From positions 3,806,302 through 3,870,301 of the forward strand of contig NZ_CP038493.1 of assembly GCF_004752005.1 (NCBI RefSeq): 64,000 nucleotides of DNA, in the 5' to 3' direction. The position numbers and the translations under genes were made by a program. The stretch comes from Thalassotalea sp. HSM 43 (GTDB taxonomy: Bacteria > Pseudomonadota > Gammaproteobacteria > Enterobacterales > Alteromonadaceae). Positions 1 to 9,128 of this stretch are shown in pieces (the stretch's first letter is position 1; every line of letters begins with the position of its first letter). The notes under the pieces were generated by a model. That model saw nothing but the letters and a program-made list of their open reading frames with translations, was not told the DNA's origin and ran no database searches.

Positions 1-1
1 A

Positions 2-580
2 GACAAATACATGAACTTTGAGTTCTATATGGATACCTATGATGATTTTTGTGAACTGGTAAGCAAAGCCAACGCAAAAATATTTGAGATAGGCTGTGGT
101 CCGGGAAATATTAGCCAATATATTTTGCAAAAACGCCCGGATTATCAACTGTACGGTATTGATTTAGCACCAAACATGGTGGCTTTGGCTAAAAAAAATA
201 ATCCAGGTGCAGTCTTTGATGTCATGGATAGCCGCTCCATTAGTCAGGTTCAAGGGACATTCGACGCACTACTTTGTGGTTTTTGCACACCGTATTTAAG
301 CGCAGAAGATGTGGCAACGTTGATCAAAGAGGCACGTCAACGATTAGTACCTGGCGGCATTTTCTACCTGAGTACCATGGAAGGGGATGACCAGCACTCT
401 GGTTACCAAACCTCAAGCGCAGGGGATCAAGTCTTTATTCACTATCATCAAGAAAATGTCATTGTCGATGTGCTACAGAGCAATCAATTTGAGGTGATAA
501 GTGTTAAGCGCAAGCAGTTTACTATTGATAAAGACGCTGCCAATACCACCGATATGTTTATTTACGCCCGAGCCATATAG
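2..580 (+). CDS. Class I SAM-dependent methyltransferase, 5' end cut by window edge
   Basis: This is a Rossmann-fold SAM-dependent methyltransferase of unknown substrate. Motif I is visible as FEIGCGPGNISQY, followed by GIDLAPNMV, where the acidic residue after strand beta2 normally binds the SAM ribose. A later stretch, RLVPGGIFYLST, is the usual post-motif III strand. The frame is open to the left edge (Asp-Lys-Tyr precede the first Met at 11), and family members normally have about 20-40 residues ahead of this point. The ATG at 11 is therefore probably internal and the real start lies outside the window. No neighbour suggests a substrate. Confidence 0.8.
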   Translation, partial: DKYMNFEFYMDTYDDFCELVSKANAKIFEIGCGPGNISQYILQKRPDYQLYGIDLAPNMVALAKKNNPGAVFDVMDSRSISQVQGTFDALLCGFCTPYLSAEDVATLIKEARQRLVPGGIFYLSTMEGDDQHSGYQTSSAGDQVFIHYHQENVIVDVLQSNQFEVISVKRKQFTIDKDAANTTDMFIYARAI

Positions 581-784
581 TCTGGCTATCTAAGCGACAT
601 TACACTTAATAAATAACGCTATTTATGGCTTCATCGACAGCTGATTTTATTGGTGCCCCGCCTGACAAAATCGCATCATCAACAATGGCTAAAACACTTG
701 CCCAATCTATAATTATTTGTCATTGTAAACAAAAGGTTATTTTACCAATGATGATTCGATCATAATAACAATAATAAAGAGGAT

Positions 785-1435
785 ATGGTGCGACGTTTAA
801 TCTGTTTGATTGTTACCTTAGGCATGAGTGCGGTTAGCATGGCGACAACCATTACCGTCGTCACAAAACAACAACAACCGGTTTCTGGGATAGTTGTTTA
901 TCTCGAACCGTTAACACATCAAGCGAATATTAAAGAGTACCTAGGTGAACCTGTTGTCATCAGTCAAAAAGACAAAAAGTTTACGCCATATTTAACCGTT
1001 GTCGCCAAAGGCACGCCGGTTATCTTTGATAACCATGACGATATAACGCATCACATATATACCGTAAACGAAACCACGCGTTTTGATTTTAAGCTAAAGA
1101 CTCAAGGCCAGCCAAAGCAAATTAGCGTCGACACCAGCAATGAGATTGCCATGGGATGCAATATCCATGATTGGATGGCAGGGCACCTGTTTGTCGTTGA
1201 TACACCGTATTTTGCAATGACCGATGCATCCGGCCAAGCGCAGCTTAATGAACTACCATCGGGTGATTATCAAATCCGCATCTACCACCCTAAAATGTCA
1301 ACTCAAGACCAGCAACAGCGATACCCATTCAGTAGTGATTTAACACAATTTACAGTCGAAATTACTGGTGATAAACCGGAAAATGATCCACAACAGCATA
1401 TTGACGAGTTTGACTTTGCAGAAGGCTATGAATAA
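785..1435 (+). CDS. Cupredoxin-like periplasmic protein (plastocyanin-type copper site)
   Basis: A 216-residue protein with an N-terminal signal peptide (about residues 1-20, cut near SMA-TT). Residues 65-138 resemble a cupredoxin: a His pair at 89-90 and the cluster Cys125-x2-His128-x2-Met131 (CNIHDWM) supply a plausible type-1 copper site. The flanking segments look like a beta-sandwich of the kind often labelled methylamine utilization protein in marine gammaproteobacteria. AGAGG lies only 2 nt before this ATG; a GTG at 788 has better spacing, so the start could be one codon later. The stop codon directly abuts the ATG of the EAL gene, which suggests cotranslation. A redox or copper-sensing role is inference. 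Confidence 0.75.
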   Translation: MVRRLICLIVTLGMSAVSMATTITVVTKQQQPVSGIVVYLEPLTHQANIKEYLGEPVVISQKDKKFTPYLTVVAKGTPVIFDNHDDITHHIYTVNETTRFDFKLKTQGQPKQISVDTSNEIAMGCNIHDWMAGHLFVVDTPYFAMTDASGQAQLNELPSGDYQIRIYHPKMSTQDQQQRYPFSSDLTQFTVEITGDKPENDPQQHIDEFDFAEGYE

Positions 1436-3868
1436 ATGCCAGGCAAATTGACATTACAATTTGATAGTTTAAAAAAGACCATTGTGTTCTTTTTCGTGTT
1501 GTTGTTAATTATCGTGCAGGGCGTTTCTTTTTTTACCACCAAATTGGCTAATGAACGGTTGGAAGAGCAACAACTCAATTTGCAGCTCCTCAGAGCAGAA
1601 ACCTTGTTGCAAAATGAATTGGATAACCGCAATTACTATATAACCGCGTTCGCGGAAACGGTGGCCAAAGATTATGGTCTTAAGCAAGTATTGATGGAAG
1701 ATACTCGCAGCATCTTGTTTGCCCTTAATAATCATCGCCAACGAATTGATGCCGATATCGCTATCGCCATCGATAAAGAAGCCACCATCATTGGTCAATT
1801 ATTGACGATTCGAGAAGATGGTCAAAGCAAAGTGGTAAAGGGCGCTCAAATTGGTCAAATATTTGCCCAGCGCTCGTGGTTAACTGAACAATCTAAAGCC
1901 CAGTTTTGGCAATATAAAGATACGGTTTATCAGTTGGTTATCGCACCAATTCGTAATGGCGATATGGTCATCGGCTATATTAGCTTTGGCTATAATATTG
2001 ATGAAAAATTGGTGGGCGAACTGGCGCAATTGAGTGATTTTCACGTTGGCTTTGGCTTGATAGAAGCAGACAATTGGCAATGGCTGGCCAATAGCGAGAC
2101 CAATAAGTCAATAAATCAGCAATCAGATTTCTTACCATTAGCGCAAACAATTGATCAAGATTTTGTATTCTCTAATTATCGCCTAGGTCGTGTTGATGGC
2201 CAATCATTAATGGCGACTACCTACCAACTTCGTTCAAGCTTGACCGAGTCAGTTAAAAAAGACAGCATCCAACTGTTAATGATGATAGGACTGATGGCGG
2301 TGTTGTCAGTCGTCGCAGCTTATTATATTGCCATTGTGGTTACCCGACCATTGTCAAAGTTACTGAGATTTAGCAAAGCAATCGCTCAAGGTGAGTATGA
2401 CAGTAAAGTCGATGTTGGCCAGAGTAAAGAGCTAAACCAATTGGCTAACCAGTTGGATTCGATGCAAAATGCTATTTACCAACGCGAACAAGAAATATCA
2501 CGCCAGGCTTATTTTGATAATTTGACTAAATTGCCCAACCGTAATCAGTTTTATCGCGATATGCAGGACAAACATGGCCCTTTGGTTGTCTGCCAAATAA
2601 GTATTTGCCGTCTCTCGCAAATCAATGACACCTTAGGTCATAAAGTTGGCGATGAAGTGATCTGTGAAGTTGCTAACCGTCTGCAACAAATGCAACTGTC
2701 ATTGTATAAAACCTCAGGCAATGGTTTTATCGTCGTCTATTTCAACCGATGCCATGAAGATATAAGTCATTGCATACAACAATTGACTGAACACGTTGAA
2801 TCGTCATTTGTGGTGCAAAACATTGCCTTGCATTTGCAAGTCCACGCCGGTGTGACGATTTGTAAGGGCAAGGTCAATGCCATTGAATTGCTCAAAGAGG
2901 TCGATTCAGCCATGCAATTGGCTAAGCGCTTGAATTCACCTTTCCAAGTTTATGACGAGCAGATTGATTTGAATACCTTAGATCGTTTGCAGTTATTAAG
3001 TCGTATTAAACCCGCGCTGGAAAATGACGAATTTATCTTACATTTTCAACCTAAGCTTAATTTGCATAGTAAACGCGTTGAAGAAGTGGAAGCATTAGTT
3101 CGTTGGCAACACCCAGTGCACGGATTACTTGGCCCGGACAGATTTATTCAAATCACTGAGCAAACCGGTCAAATGAAAACCTTAAGCTTGTGGGTGATAG
3201 AACACGCTATTGAACAGTATTACCGCTGGAAAGAACAAGGCTTAGATATAAAAATAGCCATTAACATCTCACCGGGTAATTTGTTGGATGACGATTTTTG
3301 TGATCAATTGATATCGTTACTGACAGACAACAATAAACTTTGTGATGTGCTGGTTTTTGAAATAACCGAAGATGCCTTTATTGACCACAATTCAAAAGCC
3401 GTGGAAAACATTAATCGATTAAAAGAGCATAGCGTACGCTTGTCCATCGATGATTACGGTACGGGCTATTCGTCGCTGGCCCAGCTAAAAAACCTAACAG
3501 TAGAAGAGCTAAAAATAGATCGTTGTTTCGTGCAAAAACTGTTCACCGATACCACGGATCAGATGATCGTTCGCTCGACTTTGCAGTTAGCGCATCAACT
3601 CGGCTTAGTGGTTGTTGCTGAAGGCGTTGAGGATCAGCAAACCCTTGATTGGTTGACAGAGAATCAATGTGAAAAAGCACAAGGCTATTTTATCAGTCGC
3701 CCGTTATCTGCAGAACAATTTAGTCAGTGGCTAATACAGTCGGTATATTTTGATCATAGCAAACAAGAAAAACAAACTAGTAAACAAACAGATAATGATA
3801 ATAAAAACAATAACAGCAGTATGTCTGAGTGCGCTGATGCTGACGCCCGCGTCAGCATTGGAACATAA
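1436..3868 (+). CDS. Membrane-anchored sensor with degenerate GGDEF and intact EAL domain (probable c-di-GMP phosphodiesterase)
   Basis: An 810-residue inner-membrane protein. TM1 spans about residues 13-33, a periplasmic sensor region 34-275, TM2 277-301, a HAMP-like linker 302-350, GGDEF 360-510 and EAL 530-765. The GGDEF signature is replaced by SGNGF (427-431), so diguanylate cyclase activity is unlikely. The EAL domain keeps EAL (552-554), NISPGN, EITED, IDDYGTGYSSL (671-681) and VVAEGVE, so it should hydrolyse c-di-GMP. The ATG follows the upstream TAA with no gap. The last 25 codons overlap the next gene and encode a Lys/Gln/Asn-rich tail with no domain character. Its periplasmic domain is the natural partner for the cupredoxin encoded just upstream. 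Confidence 0.85.
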   Translation: MPGKLTLQFDSLKKTIVFFFVLLLIIVQGVSFFTTKLANERLEEQQLNLQLLRAETLLQNELDNRNYYITAFAETVAKDYGLKQVLMEDTRSILFALNNHRQRIDADIAIAIDKEATIIGQLLTIREDGQSKVVKGAQIGQIFAQRSWLTEQSKAQFWQYKDTVYQLVIAPIRNGDMVIGYISFGYNIDEKLVGELAQLSDFHVGFGLIEADNWQWLANSETNKSINQQSDFLPLAQTIDQDFVFSNYRLGRVDGQSLMATTYQLRSSLTESVKKDSIQLLMMIGLMAVLSVVAAYYIAIVVTRPLSKLLRFSKAIAQGEYDSKVDVGQSKELNQLANQLDSMQNAIYQREQEISRQAYFDNLTKLPNRNQFYRDMQDKHGPLVVCQISICRLSQINDTLGHKVGDEVICEVANRLQQMQLSLYKTSGNGFIVVYFNRCHEDISHCIQQLTEHVESSFVVQNIALHLQVHAGVTICKGKVNAIELLKEVDSAMQLAKRLNSPFQVYDEQIDLNTLDRLQLLSRIKPALENDEFILHFQPKLNLHSKRVEEVEALVRWQHPVHGLLGPDRFIQITEQTGQMKTLSLWVIEHAIEQYYRWKEQGLDIKIAINISPGNLLDDDFCDQLISLLTDNNKLCDVLVFEITEDAFIDHNSKAVENINRLKEHSVRLSIDDYGTGYSSLAQLKNLTVEELKIDRCFVQKLFTDTTDQMIVRSTLQLAHQLGLVVVAEGVEDQQTLDWLTENQCEKAQGYFISRPLSAEQFSQWLIQSVYFDHSKQEKQTSKQTDNDNKNNNSSMSECADADARVSIGT

Positions 3869-5033
3869 TTTTCGTGGCTTGATTGATGCTCGAGTAACGC
3901 AAACTGACGGCGAAGAATCACACCTTGATGCTCATTACGGTAAATTTCGCTTTAATGACGGCAGCAATGCATCACTGGCGCAAGCGCTGATTAATTACCA
4001 AATGGATTTCGATAATCCATTTTCTATTCATGTTAATGCCATGGCGGTAAGTGACGATATAGATAATGAAGTCGGTATTTTAACCGCACATATCAATTAT
4101 ACCGGTTTACCTAACCGTGATGGTCATCGTTATAAAGCCCGTGCGGGTATCATCTATCCACACATTTCTCTGGAAAACCCAATCATAGGTTGGAACTCAC
4201 CTTATACTTTGTCGTTCTCAACGATGAACAGTTGGATCGGCGAAGAAGTCAGGCATACGGGTATTGAATTTGGTTGGGAAAAACTGGGCCGATTTGCTAA
4301 CAGTAAACACAACTTTGCTATCAATGGTACGTTTTTTAAACACAATGATACGGCGGGCACCTTGTTGTCTTGGCGAGGTTGGACTGTCAGTAGTAGGCAA
4401 ACCTTGTGGCATGAAAGACGAGATTTACCACCCATTGAAGCTCGCTTTGGTGGCATGTTACGATTTCAGGCCGAATACACCGATCCATTTATCGAACTCG
4501 ATCATCGATATGGGACAGAAATCAATGCCAGATGGACATGGGATAACCGCGTCATTGTGCATGTAGGGCATTACGATAATAATGTCGATACCAAAGTTTT
4601 CAAGCATGGCCAGTATGCTTGGGAAACTATTTTTGACCATGTCGGCGTTAAAGCCAAACTGAGTAAAAACCTTACCTTAATCAGTCAATATTTAGTCGGT
4701 GATACGTTAATGACATCACCGTTTGGGCGAGTTGTCGTCGACAACGATTACCACACGGCCTATGCCTTATTGACCTACAAGTTGAACCAGCACCGTTTTA
4801 CTGGGCGAATAGAAGAATTCTCGGTGACGGATAAGGATCAAACACCAGGGGATGATAATGATGAATACGGTAAATCGATCACCCTCAATTACCAATACCA
4901 GTTTGATAAGCATTGGCAGTTTCATAGTGAATTCAATTATATCGACAGTGACCGACCGTCACGTTTATATGATAACGCTGATGAAAGCCTAAGCGAACAT
5001 CAATACCAAGTCGCGGTACGCTATTTTTGGTAG
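3795..5033 (+). CDS. Outer-membrane beta-barrel (porin-like) protein
   Basis: A 412-residue protein. I chose the ATG at 3795 because it begins a clean signal peptide (MIIKTITAV...TPASA-LEHNF); the longer reading from 3750 puts a Lys/Asn-rich leader ahead of it. The mature part alternates polar and hydrophobic residues and is rich in Tyr, Trp and Phe. It ends in VAVRYFW, and a C-terminal aromatic residue is the typical outer-membrane assembly signal. It overlaps the EAL gene by 74 bp in another frame, so translation is probably coupled. There is no recognisable substrate signature. A role as the outer-membrane component of the cupredoxin/EAL locus is inferred from position only. Confidence 0.72.
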   Translation: MIIKTITAVCLSALMLTPASALEHNFRGLIDARVTQTDGEESHLDAHYGKFRFNDGSNASLAQALINYQMDFDNPFSIHVNAMAVSDDIDNEVGILTAHINYTGLPNRDGHRYKARAGIIYPHISLENPIIGWNSPYTLSFSTMNSWIGEEVRHTGIEFGWEKLGRFANSKHNFAINGTFFKHNDTAGTLLSWRGWTVSSRQTLWHERRDLPPIEARFGGMLRFQAEYTDPFIELDHRYGTEINARWTWDNRVIVHVGHYDNNVDTKVFKHGQYAWETIFDHVGVKAKLSKNLTLISQYLVGDTLMTSPFGRVVVDNDYHTAYALLTYKLNQHRFTGRIEEFSVTDKDQTPGDDNDEYGKSITLNYQYQFDKHWQFHSEFNYIDSDRPSRLYDNADESLSEHQYQVAVRYFW

Positions 5034-5273
5034 TGCATGTTGCGGATGAATGCACATCCCCTAGGTCACAGCAATATACGGACTTAACATTATTACTCAG
5101 CGTCATGATCTTAAAGTCGATAAAAAGCGGCCGATGTGCAGCGATTCCGTTGCCTTAGACAACATTCACTAAACATGGCCGCTTTAAACGTGGCCGCTTG
5201 CGCGTAATGAATCGTTTCTAATGCAGAGAAACTAATTCATAGAAACGAGATAAAATAGCTAAGCTACAGCGCT
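5034..5273. other. Convergent intergenic region with GGCCGCTTT inverted repeats
   Basis: Space between the porin-like gene and the oppositely oriented protease gene. AAAGCGGCC (5124-5132) pairs with GGCCGCTTT (5177-5185) across a 44-nt loop, and GGCCGCTT recurs at 5192-5199. These may form a weak bidirectional terminator, but there is no canonical short-loop hairpin with a U-run. No ORF is supported here. Confidence 0.3.
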
Positions 5274-6845
5274 TTATTCGTTTTTACCTGGAACTCTAGA
5301 CACACCGTTACCAGAACGGCCATTGGTCACATACATGCTTACTTCATAATTACCGGTACGAAGGTCGCCATTGCCTGAACCATCCAAAGATAAAAAGCCA
5401 AAGCCTGGAATCAATAGGATATCTGGTGCAGAGACCATAAGAATGTACTCTCCATCCATGGCCAGTGGTGCGTCAACCATAAATGCGTCATAACCTTCAA
5501 AGTTTTGGAAGTTCTGTTGAACCAAGGTTAACGATTGATCTTGTTCGACATAATACAAGGCAATAGCTCCGATCATGAAATCAGCGGTCGCAAATTGCTC
5601 TGCAGACGGTGTATCAAAACCAAATAACTCAGCACTCAAAAATTGACCCGCTTTGGCGTTAAAGCGATAACTGTCAACTTCATCAACCTCATCAATACGA
5701 CCTACAACTCTGGCTTCGAGCAGTTCAAGTTGACCAGCTGAATTTTCGCCATCAAACAAGGTGTTTGGTGCTAAAACACGTCGCATCTTGACGGTTTTAT
5801 TACCACCTGAAACCGCAGCTTCTTGCAATAAACGAGGGCGTTGATTAGCGGCAAGTTTTAATGCAGAACGTTCAGAGAAAAAACGTAAATCGACCGTACT
5901 GTCAGTAAAGCCTGTACCAACACTCGCGCCAGAGGCCATGGTGTGATCAAACGATTCCAAGGCAACTAATGGTCCATCAAAGACGGGAAAGAAATCACCT
6001 GTACCTGGTGTTACACCGTCGCCTGGTGCACCAAAGCTGTCATGGTGGCGTAAGCCTAGGTTGTGTCCTAACTCGTGTGCACCGGTATTGGACGCTTGGT
6101 TAACAATGGCCGTTGATAGCGCACCTTGCACATCGCCATCAATAATTTCAATCCCAGATATTCTTGAGAAAAAAGCACCGCTAGGATCAACTTGAACCAA
6201 TACTTGCCATAAATTTGCATCTACAAAGGCACTGTCATCGCGCAGACTATTGCGGATGTCGATTGATTGCGCGCGACCAAATAAAATGCCGCCACCAAAA
6301 TCGATACAAATACCATCAGAGTCACGACATTCAAAGTTAAGCGTAGAATATTCGCCTTCGCTTGGTTCTACTTGCGTAAACGACATATTAAAACCTTGAT
6401 AACGGCTTTCGATATTCGCTTGCACGGCATCGCGTTCTTGCTGGGTATATATGTGGCTGTTAAAGGTTTCTGGAACGCCAGGGTTAAAGGTGATGGCTTC
6501 AAAGGTATCTGAGCTTTGCTCAAAATTTAAAAACACCACTTGGGTGCTGTTATCCAGTTGGCCTAGCGCTAAACCTGAGCCGTTCGAGCCGCTATCGCCA
6601 TCTTTCATTTTGGCCATAGCCTGAGCTTTTGCTGCTCGTTCATTGGCCGTAGCAGCAGACAATACCGCTAAGGTTTGTTCGACATTAAGGCCACGGCGAT
6701 CTTGACACGATGTTGAACCACAGTCGTCAGTAATAACAGGAAGACTGGTGATAGCCTCTAAGTCATTTGCTACTGCTGTTGAAACCGTACACATGGCTGT
6801 CGATGCTAGAAGCCCGGTACCAACGAGTTTTTTTATGTATTTCAT
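5274..6845 (-). CDS. Secreted metzincin-type zinc metalloprotease with C-terminal PPC-like domain
   Basis: A 523-residue secreted protein from the ATG at 6845, chosen because it starts a signal peptide (MKYIKKLVGTGLLAS...AVA) and has GGAAAAC upstream. The longer frame to 6905 adds 20 residues of doubtful value. The zinc site is HELGHNLGLRH (about residues 257-267), matching the metzincin pattern HExxHxxGxxH, with a later HTMASG as a likely Met-turn. Residues from about 390 to the end resemble a pre-peptidase C-terminal (PPC) beta-sandwich, common in exported marine proteases. The substrate is unknown; extracellular protein scavenging is likely. Confidence 0.8.
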   Translation of the reverse strand: MKYIKKLVGTGLLASTAMCTVSTAVANDLEAITSLPVITDDCGSTSCQDRRGLNVEQTLAVLSAATANERAAKAQAMAKMKDGDSGSNGSGLALGQLDNSTQVVFLNFEQSSDTFEAITFNPGVPETFNSHIYTQQERDAVQANIESRYQGFNMSFTQVEPSEGEYSTLNFECRDSDGICIDFGGGILFGRAQSIDIRNSLRDDSAFVDANLWQVLVQVDPSGAFFSRISGIEIIDGDVQGALSTAIVNQASNTGAHELGHNLGLRHHDSFGAPGDGVTPGTGDFFPVFDGPLVALESFDHTMASGASVGTGFTDSTVDLRFFSERSALKLAANQRPRLLQEAAVSGGNKTVKMRRVLAPNTLFDGENSAGQLELLEARVVGRIDEVDEVDSYRFNAKAGQFLSAELFGFDTPSAEQFATADFMIGAIALYYVEQDQSLTLVQQNFQNFEGYDAFMVDAPLAMDGEYILMVSAPDILLIPGFGFLSLDGSGNGDLRTGNYEVSMYVTNGRSGNGVSRVPGKNE

Positions 6846-6882
6846 AACTTTTTGTTTTCCTAAAAAATGATCAAACATTAAA

Positions 6883-6899
6883 GTGTCTAAAAAAGACAC
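6883..6899 (-). promoter_or_regulatory. Short leader hairpin upstream of the metalloprotease
   Basis: GTGTCT and AGACAC form a 6-bp stem with an A/T-only loop about 38 nt ahead of the protease start. It lies in the transcribed leader and could affect mRNA stability or translation. No known riboswitch class was recognised. Confidence 0.3.
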
Positions 6900-7066
6900 A
6901 CTCATAGTTCACTTGCTTAAACGCAGTAACGGGTCGTTGAAGATCAGTTTTTAGAAAATTTAAAAAGTGCCAAAGCCATGGCTATGTTGATGTAATCTAT
7001 CGATAAAATAGCTAGAGTGGGAAAGTGCAATCCGGCGGGGTAGCGGTTTTTATCTGGATTGAAATG

Positions 7067-7094
7067 AAACAGCCAGGCAATGCCTGGCTGTTTT
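7067..7094 (-). terminator. Rho-independent terminator after the DUF4382 lipoprotein gene
   Basis: AAACAGCCAGGCA pairs with TGCCTGGCTGTTT with almost no loop bases, and A/T runs on both sides allow termination in either direction. It follows the lipoprotein stop (7132) on the minus strand and separates that gene from the protease gene. Confidence 0.8.
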
Positions 7095-7131
7095 GACTAA
7101 TAAACTGTTTGCTATTAAAGCCTGTCAGTTG

Positions 7132-8124
7132 TTAGTTAAAATTAACTTCAGAGGTTTGCTTGTCTGCAACGTCGGCTGTTTTTGCCATGATAAAGGTTAA
7201 TTCATCACTCTGTTCACTGTTATCGGCAGAACAAGTCAGGGCAAGGGTATATTGACCCGCTTGTACGTAGCCAATTTCGTATTCGTACCCACCTTGCTCT
7301 TCCATTACCACGGCAACGGATGCTAGCGGCTCGGTTTTAACACCAGCGTAGTTTGAGTTTGCATCGTAGTGTAAATCGCCCATGTCAGCGACGGCGATAG
7401 TGCCTTCGTACAAGTAGACGAAGGCGCCATTATTATCACAGCTTTCACCTTGAATTCGTAACTCGTTCACGTCACCTTCAATGTGACCCGCGGTGTTGTT
7501 ATCGACTAAGCGTACACCGCGCGGTTTTAATACCAAATCTTCACTGTTTTGTGGGTTTACCATAGACTTACGTAAATCAAACTCAACCGTTAGGCTCACT
7601 TCATTGCCTTGGGTTGCCACAAAACCGTCGAGTTTCAATTCATTTGAAGGCACGCTAACGCTTACCATTTTGGTTTGTTCCGTGTACTCACCAGTTTCTT
7701 CATCCATTACTTTTACTTCAGCGTAAGACTCAGGGGTAATGCTTAAGCGCATTTGTGTGTATTGGCCAACCGGAATCATCGTTCCTTCAATAAGTACAGC
7801 AGCATCATCACCGGTAAATTGCATTAAATCGATGCCATGCGTGTTAGGCACAACGTTACCGGTTTCATCTTTACAAACATCGTTTGCAGCAACTTCGCCG
7901 TTGTCTCCACCGACGATAAATATTTGGCTGTTGTCGCCGCCTTTAAGTTCGACTTCATTAAAACAAGCAACCACAGATACGGCATGATCTACTGGCGCAT
8001 CAGAAACGGCTAAATTAAAAGCTACCATGGAATCATTGTCGCTATCGCTACTGCCGCCACACGCGGTAAGTAGCAAAGGAGAGGTAAATAAAAGGGCAAT
8101 TGCGGATTTTTTAAACGCTGACAT
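7132..8124 (-). CDS. DUF4382 domain lipoprotein
   Basis: A 330-residue lipoprotein. The signal peptide MSAFKKSAIALLFTSPLLLTAC ends in a lipobox (LLTA-Cys), followed by a Gly/Ser/Asp-rich linker and then FNLAVSDAPVDHAVSVVACFNEVELKG, the characteristic opening of DUF4382. The ATG at 8124 is preferred because AGAGG stands 7-8 nt upstream; the 8142 alternative lacks this. A C-terminal part (about residues 215-330) looks like a beta-sandwich carbohydrate-binding or carboxypeptidase-regulatory fold. The mature protein should be anchored in the outer membrane. No function is established for the family. It reads toward the protease but is separated by a strong terminator. Confidence 0.8.
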   Translation of the reverse strand: MSAFKKSAIALLFTSPLLLTACGGSSDSDNDSMVAFNLAVSDAPVDHAVSVVACFNEVELKGGDNSQIFIVGGDNGEVAANDVCKDETGNVVPNTHGIDLMQFTGDDAAVLIEGTMIPVGQYTQMRLSITPESYAEVKVMDEETGEYTEQTKMVSVSVPSNELKLDGFVATQGNEVSLTVEFDLRKSMVNPQNSEDLVLKPRGVRLVDNNTAGHIEGDVNELRIQGESCDNNGAFVYLYEGTIAVADMGDLHYDANSNYAGVKTEPLASVAVVMEEQGGYEYEIGYVQAGQYTLALTCSADNSEQSDELTFIMAKTADVADKQTSEVNFN

Positions 8125-8363
8125 AGGGGATCCTCTGATCAATTATTATTATCTATAAGGACTAGATAGTAAGTTACTTATGTTAGTTAATTGTAGAATA
8201 ATACATGCAAAACATAAGCTTATAGTTTTTTTATTGCGGCGGTTAAAAAGCAAACGTGCAGAAACAAACGTGCATAAACCTAGGCCGCTGCACGCATTCT
8301 AACAGAGTTTAAATAAACAATACCATAGAGTTTTTCTCGGCTATTTTGTTTGCGTTTACCACA

Positions 8364-9032
8364 TTACTCGTATGGCAAAGGATCGATGGCATTGTTCTTT
8401 TCAAAGGCTTCTAAGCGCTCTTGGCAGGCACCGCATTTACCACAGGCTTTTTCTCGACCGTTATAACAGGTCCAAGACTTGCCATAATCTAAGCCCATGT
8501 TTAAGCCATCAGTAAGAATATCTATTTTGCTAACTTTTAAATACGGACTGTAGATTTCTACTGCTTGGTAATTGGCGATTTGACAAACGTCATTCATCTT
8601 TTCAACAAACTCGGGACGACAATCTGGATAAATCGCATGATCACCAGAATGAGCGCCATAATAAACTTGGCTCGCTTCAACCGATACCGCATAACCCACC
8701 GCTAGCGACAATAAAATCATATTACGGTTCGGCACCACCGTTGACTTCATTGATTCTTCTTCGTAATGACCTTCTGGAATGTCGATTTCATCGGTTAATG
8801 ATGAGCCGGCTAATAATTGGTTTATGGCAGTGATGTCGATCACTTTATGAGCGATGTTCAGCTCTTTACAGACATTGGCGGCGTAGGCGATTTCTTTGAC
8901 GTGCTTTTGTCCGTAATCGAAGGTGAGGGCATAAACTTCTTTACCGTCACGCAACGCTTTGTTTAATACGGTAAAAGAATCCATGCCACCGGAGTATATG
9001 ACGACGACTTTGTTGGAGATATTTTCTGACAT
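8364..9032 (-). CDS. queC: 7-cyano-7-deazaguanine (preQ0) synthase QueC
   Basis: QueC converts 7-carboxy-7-deazaguanine to preQ0 with ATP and ammonia in queuosine biosynthesis. The 222-residue protein has the PP-loop [10 protein letters not shown] at the N-terminus, VVPNRNMI, and a C-terminal zinc-binding Cys cluster ([15 protein letters not shown]). Length fits the family. It is divergent from queE across 96 bp, so both genes probably share a promoter region. No preQ1 riboswitch was recognised there. Confidence 0.95.
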   Translation of the reverse strand: MSENISNKVVVIYSGGMDSFTVLNKALRDGKEVYALTFDYGQKHVKEIAYAANVCKELNIAHKVIDITAINQLLAGSSLTDEIDIPEGHYEEESMKSTVVPNRNMILLSLAVGYAVSVEASQVYYGAHSGDHAIYPDCRPEFVEKMNDVCQIANYQAVEIYSPYLKVSKIDILTDGLNMGLDYGKSWTCYNGREKACGKCGACQERLEAFEKNNAIDPLPYE

Positions 9033-9128
9033 TTTTAAGCCTTTTGTCTGACAAGATGAGGTATACTTATCTTACTTCTATTTAAAACCTTAATTTTACT
9101 CGAAAATCTCACATCTCCAAAGTTTATT

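Noticed and set aside
3750-3794. Longer start for the porin-like gene
   Set aside because: It places a Lys/Asn-rich leader before a clean signal peptide that begins at 3795.
6960-7060. Possible c-di-GMP (GEMM) riboswitch near GTGCCAAAGCC and GGGTAGCGG
   Set aside because: The pieces are on the plus strand, opposite to both flanking genes, and appear in the wrong order with no proper P1/P2 stems.
9033-9128. preQ1 riboswitch between queC and queE
   Set aside because: No pseudoknot-like hairpin with the A-rich tail could be recognised.
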